Origin: Romanomermis culicivorax
Lineage: Eukaryota > Nematoda > Enoplea > Mermithida > Mermithidae
Reading direction: 5' to 3'
DNA length: 64,000 bases
Assembly (NCBI GenBank): GCA_963922205.1
Contig: CAWUHX010000231.1
Coordinates: 496,001 to 560,000 of the forward strand
The notes under the pieces were generated by a model. The model saw only the letters and a list, made by a program, of their open reading frames with translations, made no database searches and was not told the origin of the DNA. How positions within the stretch are numbered: the stretch's first letter is position 1; each line of letters begins with the position of its first letter. The position numbers and the translations under genes were made by a program. Shown one piece after another: positions 9,105 to 19,006 of this stretch.

Positions 9105-10498
9105 GTAAATTTATTGATGCTGCGTCGTCTCCTAGTAGTAAAACGGAGTTAGATTTATTTACCGTACCTCCAACGCAAGTTGCTATTCGTAGAAGTTTTT
9201 GGTCTGAAATTCAGTTACAAAATCCTTGTACTAATGAAGGACCTTACGAGTTTGTTATTTCACCTGATTCATATATGTTGGACTTATCAAAAAATTTTAT
9301 ATATTTTACTATTCGAATTACGAAAGCTAATGGCGCTGCTTGCGTTTTAACAGCAGACGCCAACAATAACCTTACTGGAAATGTTGTAGCACCAATTAAT
9401 TTGATCGGCAAAACATTCTTTAAACAGATCAAGATGTACTTAAATGGAAAATTAATATCTGACAGGTAAGTTTTATAATTAAATGTATGTTTACCTTTTT
9501 TAATTTTATCATTTTAACATTTCAGTGGGGATAGATACGCTTACAGATCTTATTTGGAAACGGAATTGAACTATGGTCGTGATGCTAAGTCGACACATGT
9601 TGCAGCTGCTGGTTATGCTTTTGAAAATGGCGATGTTCTCGATATAAAGAAAAACAAGGGTGCTTTGGAAAGAGTTCAGATGTTCAAAAACAGTACAGTT
9701 GTTGAATTAATGGCTCCTATACACGCCGATCTATTTATGCAAGAACGTTTTCTATTGAATCAATGTACTTTGAAAATTGATTTATACAGACATAGAGATG
9801 ATTTTTGTTTGCAAAAATTTATAGCTACTGACAACGAAGCTTATAAAATCGAGGTTAAAAGCATGTCTCTATTTATTAAAAAAGTTGAAGTTGCGGATAA
9901 TATCAATCTAGCTATTGAATCCATGTTACAAAATACAGCTGCAAAATACCCTATTCGTCGATGTCATGTTACAAGTCTATACATAACAACTAGTCGTCGC
10001 TCAGCTCCTCTGAACTCATTGTTCACAGGTCCTTTACCTCGTCGTCTCGTTGTGGCGCTCGTTGATGGTTCGGCTGCTAGGGGTGATTATAATCAAAGCC
10101 CCTTCAATTTTAAGCATTTCGGATTAAACGAGATTAAAATAACAAGTGGTACTACAACCTTACCTACAACACCATATATGCTAAATTTTAAAGAAAACAA
10201 ATATTTGCGCACTTTTGTACAATTATTTGAGGGTGTAGGAATCGGTACAGATAACAAGGGTAATGAAATTACCCGAAATTCTTTTACAACGCATAACACG
10301 GTTTTTGTTTTTGATTTGACTCCTTGCGGTATGGATGGTAATTTTTGGGAACTCGTACGTGAAGGAACCACTAGTTTACAGATGAATTTTGGAGAGGATA
10401 TACCAGATGGCGGTATTGAAGCACTTATATACGCAGAATTTGACTCTCTCGTAATGATTGATAAAAATCGTGAAACCTTTACAGATTATAGTATTTAA
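9101..10498 (+). CDS. major capsid protein, two exons (445 aa)
   Basis: Exons are 9101..9465 and 9526..10498, joined in phase 2 across a 60-bp GTAAGT...TTTCAG intron, giving 445 aa. The N-terminus contains TVPPTQVAIRRSFWSEIQL and the segment YEFVISPDSYMLDLSKNFIYFTIRI. The middle contains APIHADLFMQERFLLN and the C-terminus GTTSLQMNFGEDIPDGGIEALIYAEFDSLVMID. These are family features of the Maverick/Polinton double jelly-roll major capsid protein. The intron interrupts the segment KLISD/SGDRYAYRSY, which reads continuously only when spliced. The length is within the family range. Its intactness suggests recent activity or selection. Confidence 0.9.
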
Positions 10499-11433
10499 AT
10501 ACGTTATATTTATATGTACATTTCATCTCATTTTTTTATAATAATAAAAAATCACTTATAGTTGTTGTTTATACACTCCTTCTCTTTAGCTATTGTTTAG
10601 AAATATTCTTTTAATTTATTCCTAATTATAAATGAGCTTCCTTTTATTACTCCTTCTTTCCTTTATTTTCTCCTTTAATTCTACAGTACTATGTAATTAT
10701 CTTGTACGTTCTTTTTTACCCTAAGACCTGTTTGTGCATATTCTCTACATATCGTTTACTCGTACATCTCTAAATATCTGACTACAGTAAACCCTTTTTT
10801 ATATTCCCGAAGTTGACACATACACACACACACACACACACATTCATAGTAGAACTCTAAAGAAATTACCTTTACTATTAAACGCAATAAATAAAAAATT
10901 TTATTAATTTTAATTCAATTTAATTTATTCGAAACAAAATATATACAAAATTTAAAACAAAATAAAATAAATTATACATATATACAAAATTTAAAACAAA
11001 ACAAAACAAAATAAAATATACATATATACACCCTCCTTCGCCGCCGCCACCGCCGTCGCACCCCCACGCTAAACGTTTCACGCGTATCCACTAAAAATTT
11101 TACAAATTTTAATAACTATTTTAGTTAAACAAAAATTTTTACTCTAATATATCATTTAACTGTTAAGTAATAGGTACAAGATCTATCAATAACCTTTATT
11201 TTATCGTAAAATTTTATCATATAAATCGTGTAAATAATTGAAAACTTCTAGAATATTCTAGAAATGTTCTTTGTTAAGTTTTAGACAACTCAGCTATATA
11301 CCATACATTAATATACATAAATTAGAAATCTGTAGCATGTTGCAGTTGTACTAAAAGCTTATAATAATTTTACTCTCATTAAATATAAAATTTATATGTC
11401 TACTACATGTTTTAACTATAACATCTGAACTTA
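10499..11433. other. AT-rich spacer after the capsid gene, possible Maverick end region
   Basis: There is no convincing gene here. The stretch holds AATAAA signals just after the capsid stop, pyrimidine-rich CTCC motifs, an (AC)n microsatellite at about 10826-10843, an approximate repeat of ATATACAAAATTTAAAACAAA (about 10940 and 10980), and an abrupt GC-rich patch (about 11032-11080, GCCGCCGCC-like). The right end of the Maverick may lie here or further right. The terminal inverted repeat cannot be verified because the left terminus is outside the window. Confidence 0.4.
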
Positions 11434-11859
11434 CTAGAAACGCGGCAGCGCTAATTTTACCCTCTCCTCGACGTAGCGACCGTCGGCGTTTTCCCATTCA
11501 GCCCTCGCACCTGGGGGGAGGATATTCCACAGGTGCGAGGCTAGCTGGCCGTCGACCAGCGAAGGGTTTTCAAACATCCGGCGTAGACGTTTCATGAAAC
11601 CCCAAAAGGGTTTCTGTCTAGCCGGATATTCAACCCCTCGCTGGCTTTTCCACCAGCTCTTGAAGTCCGTCGAGGCCTCCTCCCAGAAGACGGACGCCCA
11701 CGCGTCAATGTCGGCCGTCGTTAAAAACGGCTCTAAATTAATAATAATGAAATAGTATACATATGAATTTTTAATTCAAAATATTTGTAAAATCAGTGTA
11801 CCGTAAGCCTCGTAGGCGGCTCTCAACGTCGAAATAAACGTAACGAAAACGGCTTCCAT
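11434..11859 (-). CDS. orphan two-exon GC-rich small gene (118 aa)
   Basis: On the minus strand, exon 1 is 11859..11802 (58 nt) and exon 2 is 11732..11434 (299 nt, stop TAG). They are joined in phase 1 over a 69-bp GTACAC...TTTAG intron, and the spliced frame is continuous. The 118-aa product is Trp- and Arg-rich, with WASVFWEEA, FKSWWKSQRG, PFWGFMKRLRRMF and LWNILPPGARAEWEN, and looks helical. No signal peptide or known family was recognised. Coding exons are clearly GC-richer than the AT-rich flanks and the intron. It is transcribed opposite to the capsid genes and could be Maverick cargo or a neighbour's gene. Confidence 0.65.
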
Positions 11860-12008
11860 TGTTAGTCTCGGGTGTCGCGCGCAAGTACAAAAATAAGAAT
11901 GGTTCTTCTTCTTCTATTTTTTCTATTTATACCTCTTTACCCTCATTAAACCTTTTCCGGTTTTTTCTGCTTTTTTGGTTGAATCTTTTCGGTTTTTCTT
12001 TGAAGGTT

Positions 12009-12145
12009 CTATCAAAATAACAATAATCACCACCTTAATTGTTTTGGTATTGCGTCTCTTTAAAGGTTTTAGGCTCTAGGTTATTCTAGAAAACTATCAA
12101 AATAATAATAATCACCACCTTAATTGTTTTGGTAAAGCGTCTCTT
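12009..12145. repeat. 52-bp direct repeat pair
   Basis: Two near-identical 52-bp copies at 12009-12060 and 12094-12145 share CTATCAAAATAA, ATAATCACCACCTTAATTG and GCGTCTCTT, with three or four mismatches. They lie upstream of the orphan minus-strand gene and may be regulatory or a remnant of local duplication. Confidence 0.75.
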
Positions 12146-12349
12146 GCTACCGTGTTTTATAGAACCTTTGACCTTTTCTAGCATTTCTAATTGGTTTTAT
12201 GATCTAAATGGCTTCAGCTGTCTAACCTTTCTATGTTTGCTCCGGGAAACACTCTGTATACAAAACCACATCTACCTACATAAATCATCCAATATAATGT
12301 ATTAATTTCCGATACGTAGAATAACGTTCATGTATTGATGATTTAGTTC

Positions 12350-12382
<33 letters not shown>

Positions 12383-12444
12383 CAAATATTTTTTGAGGTA
12401 TCAATTACTTTTTACATTTAGAATATTTTGCATCTCAACTATTC

Positions 12445-13345
12445 ACTTTTCTACATGCGCTTTACGCCCCACTCTTTTGGGTCATTTTTCTATAAAGAAT
12501 TTGATCATTTACGATTTTATAAGTATAAACCCGTAGGAATAATGTTTCAAGTTTTATAGACTCTTAGAGTTTTTGTATGTGGAATTGAGCATTCTGATCT
12601 AAAAGACCGTTCTAATTTGGACGATCGTTCAGTATGCAGGGCTTCCACTTCACTTCTCTGTGAACCTGCAGACGGTGCACCTCTTATTTTGGAGCCCGAG
12701 GGCACGATTTTTGAAGGACTTCCTCCGTGGGCGGAGGGGGTCAATTTTATAAATGAATTCTTTCTTTTATGTTTTCCATTTCTTGTTCACGTTATTATTT
12801 TTTGTATTTAGACTATAATATTTTAGTGATAAACAAAAATAAAATAGTGTTTCAAAAGTTTTATAATAAAATAAAATGTTGCATTGAATTAAAAATTTTT
12901 GATACGTAAAGATTTTTTTAACTTGTCAAATTTTCCGCACGCTTTTTACGACCTTCTTGTTTGGTCATCTTTCTATGAAAGACCTTTTTTGTCTACATGC
13001 TTTTTACGGCCAGCTCGCTCTGGTCATTTTTATAAAAGACCTTCTTGGTCATTTTTGGCAGAACATCAAAATTTTTACGCATGCACCCGTAAAGATAATG
13101 TTTCATCGCGTAATGACCCTCCCGAGAATTTACCCATTAAACAGACCATTACTGACCAGATTGACCGTTCTGACATTTGTTGACTTGAACGATCGTTCAG
13201 AAAATGGGACCTCCGAAATATTTTTACACCTGCAGGTGGCACCCTTTTGACAAAGGGGGTCCGGGGTGCAAATTTTTGTGGGCTTCCTCTTCCCAGAGGG
13301 GAAGCCATTTTTACACACAATCTCTTTTTATTTCTTTTCCATTTT
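12445..13345. repeat. diverged tandem duplication with GC-rich hairpins
   Basis: Two diverged copies (about 12445-12800 and 12935-13345) share in order: TACATGC-TTTACG plus TGGTCATTTTTCTAT; ACCCGTA-GATAATGTTTCA; the near-palindrome GAACGATCGTTCAG; a CCTGCAG-GGTGGCACC-type block; a GC-rich hairpin (CTTCCTCCGTGGGCGGAGG in copy 1, GCTTCCTCTTCCCAGAGG in copy 2); and a TTTTCCATTTTTTGTTCA tail. The second copy has its first block twice. Open frames here are short and not protein-like. It could be an unknown non-coding repeat or part of the long terminal region of the neighbouring element. Confidence 0.6.
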
Positions 13346-13483
13346 TTGTTCATTTTAGTTTTCCTTTTTATGTTCATCAATGATTTTCCTTTTCCACGCA
13401 CAGTAACACATTTATTACCATAATCGAAAAATTACCGTAATTCTACAATTACGGTAACTCTAGAACATGCATTTTTAACCTTG

Positions 13484-13685
13484 CGACCTATAAATCGACG
13501 TATATGTTTTCTGTACGACCTATAAATCGACGAAGAAATTAACCGTATATGTTTACTGTACGACCTGTAAATCCGACAAAAGCAAAACGTGTATGTTTAC
13601 TGTACGACCTATAAATCGAAAAAAAGTGACAAATTATAGGTCGTACACAAAAGATAGGAGTATCCTTAAGCGTACGACCTATACG
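13484..13685. repeat. short-motif cluster GTACGACCTATAAATCGA
   Basis: Five direct copies of the motif start near 13484, 13513, 13557, 13602 and 13671. One inverted copy (TATAGGTCGTAC) lies at about 13636-13646. The motif alternates with GTATATGTTTACT. The cluster ends just outside the stop codon of the minus-strand Gag-Env gene, so it lies in that gene's 3' flank. Adjacent direct and inverted copies could form stem-loops or bind a protein. Confidence 0.8.
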
Positions 13686-13696
13686 GGCCGGCCTTA

Positions 13697-16600
13697 CTAC
13701 TCGTATGCATGTTCGTTTGTGGCATGATGCTTTGAAGAGGGGAAATATTTTCGAAGAGCGAGAAACGAATAAAAGACGCCTGCAATAACTACAGTAATAA
13801 CGGCTAGATTAATAATGATTTGCAGGGGTCCTTTGAGTAAATTGTTTAATCCATCTGTGAGACTTTGGGTGGTACCGGTTATTACATGTTCTATGCCTTG
13901 ACCGGCGCCAGAGAGTGTATTTCCGAGTGCTTGGCCAGTGCCTGAGATCATGTTGTAAACTGTATCGGAATTGAGGGACATTTGGGCGGTATAATTGACG
14001 AGTTTTTTGACAGTGTTTTCGAGTGTGTGAGTTTTGTAAATGTATTGTTTCAAAAAGAGTAAGTTGGTTGAAATAGTTGCAAGTTGATCATGAAAAATGG
14101 CGGGTGTATTAAAATGGAAAAGGGAAAAATTTTGGTTCCAGACAATTTCTAAGGGTAAGTTTGTAACATGTGGGGATCCTGTTTCACTGACCCATGTATT
14201 ATTCTGTTTGTAAAGGGCTACATGCATGTGATGGCAGTCAACGGTTTGCGAAAAAGGGGTCAAATCGTTGCCTCCTGGATTTGAAAACATGAGTTCAGTT
14301 CCTACGAGAATGGGCAAAAGTTTGTAGCATGTTTGGTTGATTTTATGGTTGTAAAAGATTTTAGATGCATTTACTTGCTTGCAGGGCCAGACTGTGAGGG
14401 CTTCTCCTGTAAATTCTGCTATGATGTCGGTTCGCTGTAGGAATGCACGCGCTCCAAGGGTTGCATCAAGACGTAAAATTTGCCATACGAGATCAAGGTG
14501 ACGCTGTGCCTGTCTGCATAATTCATTCCATACATTTTTGAAATTTTGAATTTCGAATTCCTGTATTTTGTCTGCTAGGTAGTTTAGTTTTGCATTGATG
14601 GGTTCAAAATCATCAAAATCGTATAGTGTAGTATGAGTTTCGTTGGTTTTTGGGGTTAAAAATGCGTTACGATGTGGTGTGCTTTTGTCTAATTTTACGA
14701 TAATGCCTTGTTCGGTTAGAATGCTGTCTTGGATTTCTGGGCAATTGGGGTTCGAAAAAACTGTATTTTTAACAGAGAATGCACCTTGTAGCTCTTCTAT
14801 GATCATGTGTGTTTGCGTGAGTTTGATGGGATGTGTGTTTTTGTATTCGAAGGGGCATAAGTTTTCAAATGCTGTTTCATTCCAGATAATAGATCCGTCG
14901 GCTGTGACACAATGACCTGATGTCGGTTTGCATGACCCTAGGTCGCCTAATGTACCTGTCATAGATTTTCCATTCCAAGATGCTATTTGTCCTATTTCTA
15001 TGATGACGTTAGTGACTGAGGTACAATGGTCTGTACAACACCATGTGTATTCTACGCTTAAGGAGTTATTTGTTGACCAAAATCCTGGTTGGGTTTCGTA
15101 CAATTTTTGACCGTTGTGTTCTTTGTCTATAACGATTGCCTTACAAACATGTGGGGTTAGATTTTGCATTTCGGTTTGGTCGAAGACAATACCTTTTGAT
15201 CCAAAAAATCCTGTATTAGTACAAATTTTGCGTTTGCGAACACTGCATTTGTATGCGTCTGTAATGTGGGGCTTAGTGGAGGGGATATAGATTTTTCCAA
15301 ATGTTTGTACGGGTTTGTCTACTGTGGAAGGGGGCATGCATGATACAAGTTTTGGTATGCTGACTGAGTGACCGCTCAATGAAGTTCCACACATCTGAAA
15401 TTGGGCACTACACGATGTGGGGATTATTATACAAAGAAAAATACAAAACATCGGCCAATAGAATGTTTTAGTGGAGGCGGCGGGGCACTGTATGTTTCCG
15501 TTGTGGCCGGTTTGGTGTTGGGGCTTTTGGTGTTGTCGTTTTGCGATTTTGCGCTGGGGGGGTGGCCGGTTTGAAATCTGAACGTTCTGTAAAAGTTTGG
15601 AATTTGAGTTATGGGATGGGGTTTGGACTTGCTTACTTGCGGGGGTCGGTAGCAATGTTTGGCGGGGGCGGAATTGGTAGGGTTCGGGGGTCAGGCCATG
15701 GAGAAGGGATAACAAGTTGCGGCCTGTTTTCGACGGGGTTTCGGGGGCGGTGGGCGGCGTTGTGTCCTGCTTTCGGGGGATCTTGTAGCCTACGGGGATG
15801 GTGGGCGGCGATTTTTCGATTTTTTCGGCTTCAGGCGTGGGGGGTGGTGACATGGCGCACCAATCGGGTACGTCCAGATCAAGGACGTATTCGTCACTGC
15901 GGCGGTGGGTGTTGGGCATGATAGTTCCTAAAGAAGTCTGAGGGCCGTTAGTTATGGCGGGTAATTTTGAGTAAAATGCGGGGTCGTCAATGTCCATGAG
16001 GGGTTGGGGTTGCCTGTACTCAATGCAATTTTGAATATTACGACTCTGCTGATTTGGACAATACCTGCTTGTATGACCTCTCTGCTTGCATATAAAACAT
16101 TGAAAATTGGAGTAGGGTTTTGAAGGGCAGTTATCTGATCTATGTCCTGTTTGGGAGCAGTGGATGCATGGGCTTTTACAATCACGTGTACTGTGATTAT
16201 TACGGAAACAGATTGCACATGATTTTCGGGTGCCTACTGATTTACAGTTACGAGCTACGTGTCCGATTTGTCCACACTGGAAGCATGTGGGTTGCCTAGG
16301 GGTGGTATTGTTCCTGTAAGCATTATTCCTGCTGAAAGTATTGTTACTGAAATTGTTGTAGCTACTCTGTTGCGGGGGTTGAGGTTTTTGTTTGATCTGC
16401 AACTGTAAATCTTTTACTTGTTGTTCTAACTGATGCAAAAGGTCCTGTTGGTCTGTATTTTTGGTTAGGGAAAAGATGGGTTCGGGTTTTGGGGGTATAA
16501 ATGGAAGGGTGTTAGATTTCAGCTCATTTCTAAGGATTTGTTGTTCAATGTAAGCTGCTTCGTCTGACATTTCTTTTAGAGTTGCGAACCTTCTATACTT

Positions 16601-17212
16601 AATTGCTTCCCTGATTTCGTTTTGCATGCCTTCTACAAAGAGGGGTTTTATGATCATTTCTCGTGCGTCTGTGTTAAAGTTAGGGTAGGCGAGGGTTGCG
16701 AGATGTTCTAGATCAAATAAGAATTCCGTTACTGTTTCTGAACGCTTTTGTTTTCTTTCGCGTAAGAATTGTTGATGTAGCTCATTATCTCTATTGTTTG
16801 GGAAAAATGTCTGTAATGCGACTTTATACTGCTCGTATGTGTGGGGAGGGTTTTCGGAATTGGCTAAACTTTTGAATTTAGCTAACGCGGCTCCTCCTAA
16901 ATGAATTTCTAAACATGCCAACTTTAACTGTACGTCTGTATCTTTCATGCCTTGGAGTGCCATGAATTGTTCTAATCTTTTGTTCCATTCACCAAAATGT
17001 TGGGTCACGCCGCCCGTGAATACTGTAGGTTTCGCGTAGAAATTGTTTGCCATGTTATTACGAATGTTTGCTGTTCTTAGATCGTCTATTAGGGTAGGGT
17101 TTACTGTATTCTGATTCAATTGTGTGCGTAGGGTACGAAAATGTTCTGAAAACAAATCATTTATCTGCTCTCTAACGATTTCTCCTAGATGATCTTGCGT
17201 TTGGTGGGTCAT
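13697..17212 (-). CDS. Gag-Env fusion of an endogenous retroelement, pol absent
   Basis: One uninterrupted minus-strand frame of 1171 aa. Residues about 60-230 look like a retrotransposon Gag capsid domain (VTQHFGEWNKRLEQF; RERKQKRSETVTEFL). Four CCHC zinc knuckles lie at 310-323, 332-345, 349-362 and 372-385. A Pro-rich linker (about 405-580) follows, then a hydrophobic segment at 585-600 acting as an internal signal, a Cys-rich ectodomain starting at FQMCGTSLSG, and a C-terminal membrane anchor at about 1131-1152 with a short basic tail. Protease, RT and integrase are missing. The glycoprotein family is not certain; a class III fusogen-like relation is only a guess. No flanking LTR pair was found by eye. 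Confidence 0.82.
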   Translation of the reverse strand: MTHQTQDHLGEIVREQINDLFSEHFRTLRTQLNQNTVNPTLIDDLRTANIRNNMANNFYAKPTVFTGGVTQHFGEWNKRLEQFMALQGMKDTDVQLKLACLEIHLGGAALAKFKSLANSENPPHTYEQYKVALQTFFPNNRDNELHQQFLRERKQKRSETVTEFLFDLEHLATLAYPNFNTDAREMIIKPLFVEGMQNEIREAIKYRRFATLKEMSDEAAYIEQQILRNELKSNTLPFIPPKPEPIFSLTKNTDQQDLLHQLEQQVKDLQLQIKQKPQPPQQSSYNNFSNNTFSRNNAYRNNTTPRQPTCFQCGQIGHVARNCKSVGTRKSCAICFRNNHSTRDCKSPCIHCSQTGHRSDNCPSKPYSNFQCFICKQRGHTSRYCPNQQSRNIQNCIEYRQPQPLMDIDDPAFYSKLPAITNGPQTSLGTIMPNTHRRSDEYVLDLDVPDWCAMSPPPTPEAEKIEKSPPTIPVGYKIPRKQDTTPPTAPETPSKTGRNLLSLLHGLTPEPYQFRPRQTLLPTPASKQVQTPSHNSNSKLLQNVQISNRPPPQRKIAKRQHQKPQHQTGHNGNIQCPAASTKTFYWPMFCIFLCIIIPTSCSAQFQMCGTSLSGHSVSIPKLVSCMPPSTVDKPVQTFGKIYIPSTKPHITDAYKCSVRKRKICTNTGFFGSKGIVFDQTEMQNLTPHVCKAIVIDKEHNGQKLYETQPGFWSTNNSLSVEYTWCCTDHCTSVTNVIIEIGQIASWNGKSMTGTLGDLGSCKPTSGHCVTADGSIIWNETAFENLCPFEYKNTHPIKLTQTHMIIEELQGAFSVKNTVFSNPNCPEIQDSILTEQGIIVKLDKSTPHRNAFLTPKTNETHTTLYDFDDFEPINAKLNYLADKIQEFEIQNFKNVWNELCRQAQRHLDLVWQILRLDATLGARAFLQRTDIIAEFTGEALTVWPCKQVNASKIFYNHKINQTCYKLLPILVGTELMFSNPGGNDLTPFSQTVDCHHMHVALYKQNNTWVSETGSPHVTNLPLEIVWNQNFSLFHFNTPAIFHDQLATISTNLLFLKQYIYKTHTLENTVKKLVNYTAQMSLNSDTVYNMISGTGQALGNTLSGAGQGIEHVITGTTQSLTDGLNNLLKGPLQIIINLAVITVVIAGVFYSFLALRKYFPSSKHHATNEHAYE

Positions 17213-17623
17213 TCTTGGTTTACGATGGGATTTCTGCTTAAATGCTTCAATTTTTGCTTCACGCTGTATTCGTTTAAATGTATCGCTTAATGCTTCGTTG
17301 GAGGGGGTTTCCAGTTTGCTTAATACGAATACTGTCTTACTGTAGGAAATGATTACTACTGTATTATCTAATGCTTCTAAATGCCCGGATAAGAGTACAC
17401 CTAACTGGGGGCAGGGAGTTCCACTGGTTAACGTAACGGTACGGTCACCAAAATATGTAACGACCAGATTTCTGTGAGGTACTTTACTTGGACCAATCGG
17501 TCGATACGGCGGGGCAAATACGGGGCAGGGCGAACGGTTACAACAAACAACGGGTAATTCGACGGTCGCTTGAACGTCGACAAATAAAACGCGCTTCGAA
17601 TAAAAACGGATGGGGGCCTCGGT
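17213..17623 (-). other. open, protein-like upstream extension of the Gag-Env frame
   Basis: The Gag-Env reading frame stays open for 137 codons upstream of its first ATG, back to a TAA at 17624-17626 (plus coordinates). The encoded stretch looks like real protein, for example NLVVTYFGDRTVTLTSG and NTVVIISYSKTVFVLS, and ends in a basic helix leading into the Gag start. There is no in-frame ATG, so translation would need an upstream exon, frameshifting or a non-AUG start. A different minus-strand frame (17820..17428) starts with ATG (MAEEDGQKLD) and overlaps this region one base out of register. It is a candidate leader, not proven. Confidence 0.5.
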
Positions 17624-19006
17624 TTAAATGCTTTCGAATAGTCGGCCGCTTGCAAATGTATAAAGACGGGGCGAACGCGGATCAAAAAATAAAACGATAC
17701 CAGAATAAGAACCAGAATATAATGATCAAAATCACGCTTTGCTTCTTCTTTTATACGGCGATTTTGGCCACTCCCTGGACGCTGCGGGAGGTCGAGCTTC
17801 TGTCCATCTTCTTCCGCCAATCGTCGTTTCCGGCTACGCTTTTTATGCTTTCTTAGTTACGCCTCTCTAACGCTTTTCTGGTACCGTATGCTTTCTGTGC
17901 TTCACTTGCTTTCTACGGTGGGCTTGGCCACACCTCTGTGCTTCTGTGCATGCTTCCTGTATCGGTTTCTCTGTATACACATGTTTTATGGGGCCGCCGC
18001 TACTGTTACACTTGAGACTACTGTACGGCGGGGCTTCTACATATTTTACTGTGTGCAGGTGTTGTTTACGATTTTTACTGGGGATTACGGTAGCTGTGGA
18101 ATGTGTAGTTTAGTGTAGATTCTAGGGGAACAGCTGCCGTTTGTGCAAATTAATTAGGGCATCTTAATTGGGCTACCGGGGTGTGAACGGATCAAAATAA
18201 AGTACTTCACGTAATTTTGTAGGAATGTTTGGGTGTGAATCCCAGACATCCTTGAGACATAAAATGTGAAAAATAAAATAATATCTAATAAATGTCTATT
18301 ACATACAGTATGCTACATATTTACAGTACTGCTTTAGCAGGTACGTTACAACTGAATGTTTGTGAGCCTACTAAACTAACCCTTAAAATTTTTTGAGTCA
18401 AAAATCCTACAGTAAAACGTTTGTGTAAACGAGTTCGAGGGCAGACTAATTTTTTGTCATGTTTCCATTTACAAGCATTTCATAAAAAACAAACTATATG
18501 TTAATGCGTTAAGAAAGTGTGGAACAACACCTCGAATAGCAAGTTTAAATCGCGATCACAGAATAGAACTTGATTAGAATCATGTGCAGTCCGGCGATGT
18601 TGTTACTGTTCTTTTTCAGATTATTTGTTGTGATTGTAAAAATTTAGCCTTATCCTCGAAATTTGCTTTTGTCCTTATTTTCAAATTTAAATTATCAGGC
18701 AAACCTTGCATCACATAGGTAAATTTGTGTGCATATTTGTAATTAATTTTCAACTTACAAGCAAAACATAGTATGTCAAATTTTCACAAAATTTCACATC
18801 ATAGTACTTTACGCTTTGGCAGATCAAAACTTTTTTATTCAGAAACTGGAAAGCAGATCAAGGACTTTTAATGTACGTCGAGGTCATTGAATAGAATTTT
18901 TTCTAACTAAAAAACCAGTGAAGTCACTGCTTGATGACTTTGTTCTAAAAAAATACATTATACTTTAAAAACTGTCTATAACCATTTTTATCGGAAAGTA
19001 CTGCTA
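17624..19006. other. spacer between retroelement and host gene
   Basis: The left part (to about 18.2 kb) has the higher GC and GC-skewed character of the Gag-Env element and probably contains its promoter or leader. The right part returns to AT-rich host-like DNA with a MITE-like end (TTACAAGCATTTCATAAAAAACAAACTATA near 18470-18500). No direct match to the 13.4-13.7 kb flank, which would mark an LTR pair, was found. Confidence 0.4.

Noticed and set aside
15541..15921. Gly/Trp-rich plus-strand frame
   Set aside because: It is the antisense shadow of the Pro-rich linker of the Gag-Env fusion.
13400..18180. LTR pair around the Gag-Env gene
   Set aside because: The left flank (motif cluster and duplicated units) and right flank show no shared sequence by eye, so LTRs cannot be claimed.
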